Assembly (NCBI GenBank): GCA_903914045.1
Contig: CAIWNO010000096.1
Span: 1-15,270 of the forward strand
Reading direction: 5' to 3'
Source of the DNA: an uncultured bacterium
GTDB lineage: Bacteria > Planctomycetota > Phycisphaerae > Phycisphaerales > SM1A02
DNA: 15,270 bases
The notes under the pieces were generated by a model. It was given only the letters and a program-made list of their open reading frames with translations, was not told the DNA's origin and did not search any database. The position numbers were made by a program, and so were the translations under genes. Positions 1-6,790 of this stretch are shown one piece after another; position 1 is the stretch's first letter; each line of letters starts with the position of its first letter.

Positions 1-1
1 A

Positions 2-178
2 ATGCTGGTCGACTTTGACGAGGGCATTCAAGAGTGGCGCTATCGACATGTGAAGATGGTGGAGCGCACCATTGGCACAAAGACTGGAACCGGCGGCTCC
101 TCCGGCGTGGACTATTTGCGCGCCACTCTTTTTCAACCAAGTTTTCCCGACCTTTGGGAAATTCGCGCGCAACTGTAA
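2..178 (+). CDS. kynA: Tryptophan 2,3-dioxygenase, C-terminal fragment (cut by window start)
   Basis: This is the last 58 codons of a gene that begins before the window; it ends with TAA at 176-178. The fragment reads EWRYRHVKMVERTIG, then GTGGSSGVDYL, then FPDLWEIRAQL. This matches the C-terminus of haem-dependent tryptophan 2,3-dioxygenase, where a WRxRHxxxVER helix is followed by the GTGGSSG loop near the active site. The enzyme opens the indole ring of L-tryptophan to give N-formylkynurenine, the first step of the kynurenine pathway. The haem ligands and most of the fold are outside the window. The first ATG seen (position 2) is an internal methionine, not the real start. No other kynurenine gene is visible, so I cannot tell whether the pathway is for catabolism or NAD synthesis. 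The family call is firm because the GTGGSSG motif is distinctive. Confidence 0.88.
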   Translation: MLVDFDEGIQEWRYRHVKMVERTIGTKTGTGGSSGVDYLRATLFQPSFPDLWEIRAQL

Positions 179-239
179 ACACCCATTCTAGTGCGCACAG
201 CGTGGGCAAATGCGCAACATGCGTTCTTGCAACATGCTT

Positions 240-323
240 AGCGAAATAGTTGATGAAATAGTTAGCGAAATAGTTGATGGAATAGTTGGCGCAATCGTTG
301 GCGAACTAGTTGGCGAACTTGCG
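240..323. repeat. Seven-copy 12-bp tandem repeat
   Basis: Seven consecutive 12-bp units cover 240-323: agcgaaatagtt, gatgaaatagtt, agcgaaatagtt, gatggaatagtt, ggcgcaatcgtt, ggcgaactagtt and a decayed last copy, ggcgaacttgcg. The left copies alternate agc/gat starts, giving a partial 24-bp higher-order period; the right copies have drifted. The array lies between the 3' ends of the tryptophan dioxygenase gene and the LptC/OstA-like gene. Read on the plus strand it stays open as a four-residue repeat (EIVD, EIVS, EIVD, GIVG and so on). No unique spacers separate the units, so it is not a CRISPR array. Unit length and position suggest a replication-slippage minisatellite. Confidence 0.85.
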
Positions 324-383
324 CTGGTAAATATGAGTGAAAGTGTTGCCAGCAAAAAACTTCTTCGCCGCGCGGGCAATCCG

Positions 384-3300
384 TTAGCGGAAAGAACTTC
401 CCGCGGCGTTGGTCACGCGCACGCGGCCATTGTCCAAATCCCACACCGCGGCTTCGGCCTTGATGGGCGAACCCTTGCCCTTCTGCATCACGGTGATGGT
501 GCGACCTGCACGCGCCGTCAGCGTGGCCACTTTGGTTCGCAGGTCATAATCAAACGCGTCGCACTCCACATCAACATCCGGAGTCCTGACAAAAACCCTG
601 CCAAGCGCGCGAATTCGCAGCAATTTCACAGGCGCGCCAAAATCAACTGGCGTGGCCTCCGTGGCCTCGGCCTTCACTGGCGCGGCCTCCAAACGTTCCA
701 CCGTATTTTCAAGTTGATCGGCCGTCAGCGTCAGCGTGTCTTGCGGGCGCAGCCCCGCGTGGATCAATTCAACGCCGCCATCAAGCGTAATGCGATAGCG
801 CGTTGCGCCATCGCGATTCATCACCAACGATGTGTCCCAGCTAAAGCGCGTTGAGCCGCGCGCATCAAACAAGGAAGGCGGCGCGGGCTTGGCGCCTTCA
901 TCGTCGCGGTCAAAAACTAAAAGCGTTCCAGCCGTTGGAACATTCGACTCGCCAGAGATGACATTGTGAATCACCTCGCTCGACATCAGTCGAAATAAAC
1001 GCGGCTCATCGGTGCGATCGTCACGGCCCCACGCGCGGCTTTCAATGCGAACTTCTCCAATGCCATGAATTTCCTGCAACGATGAAGTCTCCGAACTCAA
1101 GCCACTTCGCTTGGCGGCGTCGCCGGCTTGATCAAGCGCGTTGGTGTCGCGGCCCAATGTCAAAACCGCTTTATTCGCCGTGAATTGATCCAGTTCCCGC
1201 ACGGTGCGATCGGCGCTGGCGCGCACATTGCCACGCAAATCCAACGTGGCGCGGCCAACTTTATCTTTGACATACTTCATTCCATCATTCCACAAGGCCT
1301 CCATTTGCGGCTTCTCTGGAATCGCAGGTCGCGCCACGGGCTTGGGCGTGGAATCCGCAATGGCCTTTGGCCAATAGCGAAAGCGTCCTGTTCCAGGCGC
1401 AAGAGCGCTGCCGGAATCTTCGTCCACCGTGAGTTCATTCATCGCATCCGCCACCACATTGCCGCGAACCAAAAGTAAATCGGGCCCACGCAACGCCACT
1501 CGCTTGGCGGGAATATCCGCGTCCATGGTGGTGGCCCACAAGCGCGCGTCCTCGGCCAGCAACGCTTGCACCGCGCCTTTGGATTGCACCACCGACAACT
1601 CCATATTTTCCGTGGCCGATTCCTTGCCCATCACTGGTCGGAACGAGCAATCAAGTGAATCAGTCCACAAGCGTTGCCCCTTGTCTTGCGCTTCAACGCC
1701 GCCGGTGGCCAACAATCGCTTGGCCTTGGAACTTCCATTTTCAGTTTGCTCCATGGACAAATCAATTGTCGTGGCGGACAAACTTGAACCTTCAGGCTGA
1801 CGAATAGCCATGGCCCCGCCGTCCGCAAAAATTCTTTCAACCGCGGAACCTTTTCCTGATTTAAAACAATTCACCAAGAGTCGCTGCGCCACCATGCGCA
1901 CCTCTTCGGCGTCGGCGTTCACATCGCCGTAGAAATCCGCCTTGTACAACTTGTTGGCATTTTCCCCCGGCTCAAACTCCAAATCCACAGACTTTTTCCA
2001 CTGAATTCGAACAGTGCGCGCGCTTGCGCCCAAATCCGGCGGACCCATCACTGCGTTGGAAGCGTCGCCACTTGCGATGGCTTTTTGCGCCACATTGGGC
2101 GCGGCGGCCATGGCAGAAACCACTGCGTCGCCGCTGCCAATTCGCATTCGCCCCGCGCCCTCCAAATGTCCCTGCCCAGACTTGCGCGCAAGATCAAACG
2201 CCTGACCCTCTAGGTCAAGCCGCGGACTGACCAACAAAAATGGCCGCTCGCCGTAGCCGCGCAGCGACATGCTTTCAATTCCAGTTTGATAGCGCATGCG
2301 TCCGCAATCAATGCGCGCTTGGCTTTTCTCGTCATACAACTTCGCGGGCGCTCCTTCAATTTCAAGCCGCACGTCTTCGGCGTGTGGCAACTGATCCAAG
2401 GCGTCGGTGGCCACGGTCATAACCAATCGACCCTTGTACTGAATTTGAATGTGATCAGGCTTCGCCTCGGATGCGGCCATTGCCAAGACCAATGGCGACA
2501 CGCGCCAGTCAATCGCCGATGACATGAGCGCGTTGGATGGCTGCAAGACTTGCGTGGGAAATGCGCGCGTCAGATTTTGTCCCACCGCATCACTTTCCAT
2601 GCTGAACACCATGGACAAGCGATCGCCATTGATTTGCGTATTGCCTTCGGTTGAGGTTCGCAACACGCGCACATCATTCTCCAAAATGAGTTTGTAAAAA
2701 CGCTTCGATGTTGGAGGCGGCGCTTTTGTTTTTAAATCCACCTTGGCCACGGTCGTTGGTGGCGCGCTTGTGCCAATGACCGCAGGCGTTGCGCTAGCTG
2801 ACGTGACAGCGGTTGTGGCAGGCGTTGTGGCTGGCGCAATCACAGGCGACACCGCAACATTTGTTGGACTACTAGGCGCGTTGGCTGTCGCACTGCTTGG
2901 CGCACTGGGTGTCGCACTGCTTGGCGCGCTCACAACTCGCTCAATTTCAATCGCGCTCAATGGTCGCTCCACGGTGAGTCGATCAATTCCCTTGCCGTCC
3001 TCGGTCAGCAACATGGTCAAGCCTTCGCCTTCAAATTGCAGCGCTTCTGTGATGACTTGCACCGACTTGTCGCAACGAACTTCTCCAAGAACGCTGTCAA
3101 ACATGGCCTCGGGCGCGCGAATGACAATGGCCGCTTGATCTTTGGAAAGATCAATTGCGCGGCCTTGAACAGGTTTGAAAACTTGAATCACAACATGACC
3201 TTCAAGCTGACCGCTTTCAAGCGCGCGCTTGGGAACACGCATGCGACCATGATCCGCCCGCATGGTGATAATGCGTCCACCCGAAGGAAACATATTCGCC

Positions 3301-3638
3301 CGCGGAGATTCCATGCGCAACCACTTGTCTGGCTCGGGGTCAATTCGCGTGGCTTGATATTGCTGCTCAAGACGACCTGTGTCGTCGGCAACCTGTACCC
3401 ATGCGCCTGATTGCAAAGAAATCTGGTCAGCTTGCAAAGGCTTTGTTCCACTTTCAGCCTCCTCGCGAGTTAACGCTTGCGGCTTTGGAACATCTTGGGC
3501 GTCAACAATTCGCGGCGTTCGTTTGGCGGAGGACGGCGCATCACCCACTTGTGATGCGATGACAATCGCGATCACGCCAATCACCACTCCAACCGCGGCC
3601 GCGACCCAAGGCAAATACCGATTTCGTCGCAGGGACAT
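384..3638 (-). CDS. Giant LptC/OstA(LptA)-like LPS-export periplasmic protein
   Basis: Predicted role: a membrane-anchored periplasmic carrier for LPS between the inner and outer membranes. Numbered from the chosen start, residues 8-29 are one hydrophobic segment after a short basic N-terminus (RRNR), as in LptC. Residues about 72-234 look like an LptC-type beta region. Residues about 235-310 are a Pro/Ala/Ser/Thr-rich linker, part of it encoded by a 24-bp repeat. The remainder is a long beta-rich region with OstA-like strands; near the C-terminus, GRVFVRTPDVDVECDAF is typical. LptC and LptA are each about 190 residues in proteobacteria, so 1084 aa is far larger and suggests a fusion or a multi-repeat scaffold. 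The start at 3638 is preferred because GGAGG (3649-3653) sits 10 nt upstream and the kdsC stop overlaps it (TAATG). An ATG at 3647 would leave a 1-nt spacing. LPS-related context (kdsC) supports the call; exact domain limits are inference. Confidence 0.7.
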   Translation of the reverse strand: MSLRRNRYLPWVAAAVGVVIGVIAIVIASQVGDAPSSAKRTPRIVDAQDVPKPQALTREEAESGTKPLQADQISLQSGAWVQVADDTGRLEQQYQATRIDPEPDKWLRMESPRANMFPSGGRIITMRADHGRMRVPKRALESGQLEGHVVIQVFKPVQGRAIDLSKDQAAIVIRAPEAMFDSVLGEVRCDKSVQVITEALQFEGEGLTMLLTEDGKGIDRLTVERPLSAIEIERVVSAPSSATPSAPSSATANAPSSPTNVAVSPVIAPATTPATTAVTSASATPAVIGTSAPPTTVAKVDLKTKAPPPTSKRFYKLILENDVRVLRTSTEGNTQINGDRLSMVFSMESDAVGQNLTRAFPTQVLQPSNALMSSAIDWRVSPLVLAMAASEAKPDHIQIQYKGRLVMTVATDALDQLPHAEDVRLEIEGAPAKLYDEKSQARIDCGRMRYQTGIESMSLRGYGERPFLLVSPRLDLEGQAFDLARKSGQGHLEGAGRMRIGSGDAVVSAMAAAPNVAQKAIASGDASNAVMGPPDLGASARTVRIQWKKSVDLEFEPGENANKLYKADFYGDVNADAEEVRMVAQRLLVNCFKSGKGSAVERIFADGGAMAIRQPEGSSLSATTIDLSMEQTENGSSKAKRLLATGGVEAQDKGQRLWTDSLDCSFRPVMGKESATENMELSVVQSKGAVQALLAEDARLWATTMDADIPAKRVALRGPDLLLVRGNVVADAMNELTVDEDSGSALAPGTGRFRYWPKAIADSTPKPVARPAIPEKPQMEALWNDGMKYVKDKVGRATLDLRGNVRASADRTVRELDQFTANKAVLTLGRDTNALDQAGDAAKRSGLSSETSSLQEIHGIGEVRIESRAWGRDDRTDEPRLFRLMSSEVIHNVISGESNVPTAGTLLVFDRDDEGAKPAPPSLFDARGSTRFSWDTSLVMNRDGATRYRITLDGGVELIHAGLRPQDTLTLTADQLENTVERLEAAPVKAEATEATPVDFGAPVKLLRIRALGRVFVRTPDVDVECDAFDYDLRTKVATLTARAGRTITVMQKGKGSPIKAEAAVWDLDNGRVRVTNAAGSSFR
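2875..2930. repeat. 24-bp direct repeat encoding the Ala/Pro/Ser linker
   Basis: Two 24-bp units (2875-2898 and 2899-2922) differ at only a few positions, and a third partial copy follows (2923-2930). On the minus strand they encode the repeated APSSAT-like linker of the large LptC/OstA-like protein. Linker length may therefore vary among strains through slippage without shifting the reading frame. Confidence 0.75.
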
Positions 3639-4156
3639 TAACCCCATGCCTCCACTGCGCTATCCCATTCGCCCGATGATTTCAGCAAGAATTCAACGGC
3701 TTCACGCACCGCCCCATGTCCGCCATTCTTGGTGGAGTGCCACTTCGCGGCGGCCTTCACTTCATCCACCGCGTCGGCCACCGCCATTGGATATCCAACC
3801 ATCTTCAACATGGGCACATCAGGCAGGTCATCACCCAAAGCCGCCGTATGACTGGCGGAAATATTGAGATTTTTTAAAAGCTCCTCAAGAACTTTTTTCT
3901 TGGGTCCACTAGCGGAGATTAAATTTTTTACTCCAAGTCCATCCAGTCTGTGCCGCAAAGCCATACCGCCACGGCCAGTGATAACGGCGATTTCTTTTTT
4001 GGCTTGCAACCACGCTCGAATCGCAAAGCCGTCCCGGACATTGAAACGTTTGGTTTCACAACCCGCGTCGTCAACATAAATTCCGCCGTCGGTTAGCACG
4101 CCGTCCGCGTCCAGAATTAAAAGTTGAATATCCGCTGGTGAACTAAGCGCTTGCAT
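3638..4156 (-). CDS. kdsC: 3-deoxy-D-manno-octulosonate 8-phosphate phosphatase (KdsC)
   Basis: A cytoplasmic HAD-family phosphatase that removes phosphate from Kdo-8-phosphate to give Kdo, the sugar joining lipid A to the LPS core. The 172-aa length is normal for KdsC. Motif I is LDADGVLTDG (catalytic Asp16 and Asp18). Motif II is ITGR (59-62). A lysine-rich stretch near 86-88 supplies motif III, and GDDLPD (108-113) is motif IV with the Mg-binding aspartates. The C-terminal GGHGAVRE (145-152) is the KdsC hallmark that closes over the neighbouring subunit's active site. The start ATG at 4156 has no strong Shine-Dalgarno. The stop overlaps the next gene's ATG by one base, implying coupling with the LptC/OstA-like protein, the same kdsC-lptC order as in proteobacterial LPS operons. 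The related YrbI/NeuA-type phosphatases are less likely given this context. Confidence 0.93.
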   Translation of the reverse strand: MQALSSPADIQLLILDADGVLTDGGIYVDDAGCETKRFNVRDGFAIRAWLQAKKEIAVITGRGGMALRHRLDGLGVKNLISASGPKKKVLEELLKNLNISASHTAALGDDLPDVPMLKMVGYPMAVADAVDEVKAAAKWHSTKNGGHGAVREAVEFLLKSSGEWDSAVEAWG

Positions 4157-4205
4157 GCCGTAAGACTAACGCAATCGGCGATTAAATTGGAGCCTGGCGG
4201 CAACC

Positions 4206-4266
4206 CATCACATGGATGCGCTTTGATGCGCGTTGGCGCGACAACTATGAGTGGTTGCATGTGATG
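4206..4266. ncRNA. Possible three-way-junction RNA element between CPBP and kdsC genes
   Basis: A perfect 9-bp inverted repeat, CATCACATG (4206-4214) and CATGTGATG (4258-4266), encloses two smaller hairpins: CGCG-TTGG-CGCG (4229-4240) and CAAC-N8-GTTG (4242-4257). The second abuts the outer stem directly, so the whole can fold as a three-way junction. All pairs are Watson-Crick, so either strand could fold. It lies 27 nt after the CPBP stop and about 50 nt before the kdsC start, in the direction of minus-strand transcription. No T-run follows, so a simple rho-independent terminator is unlikely; a leader or processing element is possible. The helices are seen directly, but the RNA assignment is inference. 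Confidence 0.35.
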
Positions 4267-4292
4267 TGCGTGGCCCAAAGTCAACCATGCAA

Positions 4293-5090
4293 TCAACCCA
4301 TCAACAACAACGCTGTGGCGTCATATGCCGAGTGCGTTCCAGCGGCCAAGCCAAATCCGCGCAGTTGAAACACAAGTCCAAACCACGCGCTGGCAAGTAG
4401 TAAAAAAATAACGTGCCCCCATTGCAGCGCCCCGCTTGAGTCGCGAATCGGGTGATAGACGGTGAATAAAAGAGCGCTCACAAACAACGCAATCCCCCAC
4501 GCCGTTTGCTCGCTGATCTTGGCCACATCAAACAACAACATGTGCAAGCCACCCATCAACGCCATTCGAAATAGCAACTCCTCATATATTCCCGCGCCCG
4601 CCGCCATGGATGCCCGTCCCACAAAATCAAGCGAGCGAATCGATTCCTCGCCAATTTGACCGCTTGACATCATCAAGCGCGCTCGACCGATCACAAGCGC
4701 GACAACCAACAGCGGCGCCGAAAGTGCGAAGCTTTCCAGCCACATATATGGAATGGTTCGCCAGCGAATCTTCCAAGGAAGGCGCGCGACCAATTGCCAA
4801 ATGAATAAAGTCAATATCAACGCCAACGACGGCAAGGACATTGTGGAAACATGCAAATCCTCGGCGCGAACTCCGAAGAGCCGGAAAAAATCAACGAATC
4901 CGCCATGGGCGCGGTTGGTTAAAATGTGCTCATCTTTGCGTAACCAAAACACAAGTCCAAGTTCATAGAACGCGACAAGAGGCGCCAAGAACGCAAAAAT
5001 TTCAAGAGGACAATTGGATCTCTCGGCGTAATTGAAAGCCAAGCCAGATCCCGCTCCGTGGGCGGCACCGCGAACAGCGGGTCGTCTCAA
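4293..5090 (-). CDS. CPBP-family intramembrane metalloprotease (Rce1/Abi type)
   Basis: A polytopic inner-membrane protein with the three CPBP motifs in order: EELLFR (170-175, EExxxR), FTVYH (209-213, FxxxH) and HSAYD (253-257, HxxxN/D). These line the metal-binding active site of the glutamate-type intramembrane proteases related to Rce1. Hydrophobic segments lie near 30-50, 88-100, 122-134, 198-211, 226-241 and 246-264. The substrate is unknown; family members process prenylated proteins or bacteriocins or act in immunity or membrane homeostasis, and nothing here picks one. The start is TTG at 5090, overlapping the rpsT stop as TTGA, so translation is probably coupled to the upstream ribosomal gene. 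The first ~25 residues are not membrane-like and are rich in Arg/Gly/Ala, so a slightly later start is possible. Confidence 0.85.
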   Translation of the reverse strand: MRRPAVRGAAHGAGSGLAFNYAERSNCPLEIFAFLAPLVAFYELGLVFWLRKDEHILTNRAHGGFVDFFRLFGVRAEDLHVSTMSLPSLALILTLFIWQLVARLPWKIRWRTIPYMWLESFALSAPLLVVALVIGRARLMMSSGQIGEESIRSLDFVGRASMAAGAGIYEELLFRMALMGGLHMLLFDVAKISEQTAWGIALFVSALLFTVYHPIRDSSGALQWGHVIFLLLASAWFGLVFQLRGFGLAAGTHSAYDATALLLMG

Positions 5091-5413
5091 GCGGACTTAC
5101 TGGCCTTGGATTTGGACTTGGTTGGCTTGACCGCGGTTTCAACTTTGGGCGAACGAAGCGCGTTCAACTTACGGGCCAACAAACTTTTGCGGCGCGCGGC
5201 GGTGTTTGGATGAATTGTCCGCTTGCCGGCAACGCGATCCAATATGGCCGTGGCGGAGCGCAGTTGTTGTTCGGCTTTGGCAACATCGCCGCCTTGAACT
5301 GCGGATAAGAACTCACGCATTCTTTCCTTCACCAACCGCTTGCGGTGGTTATTGACGGCGTTTTGCTTCTTATTTTGACGGACTCTTTTTTCAGCTGATT
5401 TACTATTAGGCAA
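5087..5413 (-). CDS. rpsT: 30S ribosomal protein S20
   Basis: S20 binds 16S rRNA early in assembly of the small subunit. From the chosen start the protein is 108 aa, beginning PNSKSAEKRVRQN after the initiator, the classic S20 N-terminus. The rest is basic and helical (NNHRKRLVKERM, then KRTIHPNTAARRKSLLARK), ending in a Lys/Ser/Ala-rich tail (KPTKSKSKASKSA) longer than in many S20s. The start is TTG at 5411-5413, supported by the S20 N-terminus and by GGAG six bases upstream. The longer in-frame reading from 5503 adds 30 residues that do not look like S20. E. coli rpsT also starts with UUG, a feature linked there to autoregulation. The stop overlaps the CPBP gene start (TTGA). Confidence 0.95.
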   Translation of the reverse strand: MPNSKSAEKRVRQNKKQNAVNNHRKRLVKERMREFLSAVQGGDVAKAEQQLRSATAILDRVAGKRTIHPNTAARRKSLLARKLNALRSPKVETAVKPTKSKSKASKSA

Positions 5414-5435
5414 TTTGATCTCCGAGGGATCGGCA

Positions 5436-5464
5436 AGTATCACCAATTTCAACAAGAAAGGCAA
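5436..5464 (-). promoter_or_regulatory. Candidate sigma70-type promoter for rpsT
   Basis: On the minus strand, TTGCCT (5459-5464) and GATACT (5436-5441) are separated by exactly 17 bp; each matches the sigma70 consensus at four of six positions. Transcription would start near 5429, leaving a leader of about 15 nt. The leader contains CCGA-TCCC-TCGG, a small hairpin that overlaps the GGAG ribosome-binding site. Spacing and placement are good, but the hexamers are only moderate. Confidence 0.42.
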
Positions 5465-5484
5465 GTGGCATTTCCATTTTCCTC

Positions 5485-5513
5485 TTGACGAAAACCCTCC
5501 CACGTATCACACT
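5485..5513 (+). promoter_or_regulatory. Weak candidate promoter for the coiled-coil/acyltransferase operon
   Basis: TTGACG (5485-5490), five of six to the -35 consensus, lies 17 bp before CACACT (5508-5513), only three of six to the -10 consensus. TATCAC at 5505-5510 is a better hexamer but with a short 14-bp spacer. The site is in the 138-bp divergent region shared with rpsT, and the next gene starts at 5552 after GGAGA at 5536-5540. The -35 is credible; the -10 is doubtful. Confidence 0.28.
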
Positions 5514-5551
5514 GCCATTTCGGGCATTTCGCCCCGGAGACCCCCCCTCGA

Positions 5552-6787
5552 ATGGCTATTCGCCCCGCCGGATCCGGCGTACTCGTAACACTTGTTGTCT
5601 TTGTTCTAACCACAGTTGCATTTTTAGTGGCTTCAGTGGTGCTGTATTCGCAAATGCAATCCGCCACCTCGGAATCCAAAAGAATCAGCGATGAGAAGAA
5701 AGCCTGGAGCGGAAAAATTGAAAACGCCAACAAAGAAATTGAATCCATCAAAGCCAGTGAGGCGGCGTTGACCAAGGACAAGGATTCCTACAAGTCCAAA
5801 CTGAATCAACAAGAAAGCGCCTTACAAAGCCGCGACAAACAGATCGCCACGCTTCAATCCGAAGTAGACAACCAGAAAAAAATCCTGGCTGAAAATGAAG
5901 AACTGTACAAGGCGTCAAATGCCGAAATGAAACAAACCACTGCTCCATTTTCTGGCGCGACAACCGCCTACTCCCAAAATGTGCAGGAGATGAAAAAGAT
6001 CGCCAGTGATTCCAAAGACGAAGTCGAACAACGCTACCGAGCACGCATTGAAGAAATGCAAAAAAATATCGACGGCCTTGGCGCCGAGCGGGACAACCTT
6101 CGCACGCGCCTTGATCAAGCCGAGAAAAAACTTATTGTGTTCGAAGTCAAACCCGAAGATCCATCCAGCCTTGTGGACGGACACGTCATTGAAATTGGCG
6201 GGCCAGATAACACGATCTATCTTGACATTGGTCAAAAACACCGCGTTATTCCTGGAATGACATTCGAAGTATTTTCAACACCTGAGCAAGTGCAAAACAA
6301 TAAGGGCGGCGCGCCGCGTGGCAAAGCCAGTATCCAAGTTTTGCGCGTCACCAATGACACTTCCACGGCGCGCGTTACGCGCAGTTCTCCCAATCAACCC
6401 ATCAATCGCAACGATGTGCTTATCAACGCCGTGTACAGCCCAACGTACACCTATCGCATGATGGTGTATGGAAAATTTGATGTGAACAATGATGGACAAT
6501 CTTCCACTGGCGAAGCCTCTGTCATTCGCAATCGCATTCAAGAATGGGGCGGTCAAGTTGTGGACAGCGACAAAGTCACAGGCGATCTGGACTTTATTGT
6601 CATTGGAAATCCGGCGCCAGAACCTCTCCCGCTTTCGGCCAGCGCCGGGGACATTGAGATTCAGGCTTACACCCAAGCCAAGAATGACTATGACACCTAC
6701 AACCGAATCATGAAAGAAGCCATGGACGCGCGAATTCCTATTTTAAACTGGAATCGTTTCCGTACTTTGACCGGTCAAGGCAACTAA
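5552..6787 (+). CDS. Membrane-anchored coiled-coil protein with SH3-like and possible BRCT-like C-terminal regions
   Basis: I do not recognise a named family. The 411-aa protein has a basic, short N-terminus and one membrane segment (10-32), so the rest probably faces the periplasm. Residues about 38-197 are a long charged coiled coil, broken near 125-150. Residues 205-295 contain short beta strands (DGHVIEIGG, TIYLDIGQKHRVIPGMTFEVF, then KASIQVLRV and INRNDVLINAVY), resembling an SH3-like barrel. Residues 303-355 read YGKFDVNNDGQ, then IRNRIQEWGGQVVD, then DLDFIVIGNP, a pattern reminiscent of BRCT-type alpha/beta domains. A DxNxDGQ loop could also bind calcium. ATG 5552 follows GGAGA at 5536-5540, 11 nt away. 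The stop lies 3 nt before the acyltransferase start, so the two are almost certainly co-transcribed. A scaffold or cell-envelope role is inference. Confidence 0.8.
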   Translation: MAIRPAGSGVLVTLVVFVLTTVAFLVASVVLYSQMQSATSESKRISDEKKAWSGKIENANKEIESIKASEAALTKDKDSYKSKLNQQESALQSRDKQIATLQSEVDNQKKILAENEELYKASNAEMKQTTAPFSGATTAYSQNVQEMKKIASDSKDEVEQRYRARIEEMQKNIDGLGAERDNLRTRLDQAEKKLIVFEVKPEDPSSLVDGHVIEIGGPDNTIYLDIGQKHRVIPGMTFEVFSTPEQVQNNKGGAPRGKASIQVLRVTNDTSTARVTRSSPNQPINRNDVLINAVYSPTYTYRMMVYGKFDVNNDGQSSTGEASVIRNRIQEWGGQVVDSDKVTGDLDFIVIGNPAPEPLPLSASAGDIEIQAYTQAKNDYDTYNRIMKEAMDARIPILNWNRFRTLTGQGN

Positions 6788-6790
6788 ATC

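Noticed and set aside
240..323. CRISPR array
   Set aside because: The repeats are directly adjacent 12-mers with no spacers, and no cas genes are present.
210..854. Plus-strand open frame of 214 codons containing the 12-bp repeats
   Set aside because: About 470 nt run antisense to the C-terminus of the LptC/OstA-like gene, and that part is Arg/His/Ala-rich with no protein-like pattern. Only the repeat itself is worth noting.
2743..3138. Plus-strand frame of 131 codons, Ala/Val-rich
   Set aside because: It is the antisense reading of the Pro/Ala/Ser/Thr linker of the large minus-strand gene; its hydrophobic look comes from the codon bias of that linker.
5414..5503. Longer start for rpsT
   Set aside because: The extra 30 residues do not resemble S20, and the TTG at 5413 has a proper GGAG site and the correct PNSKSAEK N-terminus.
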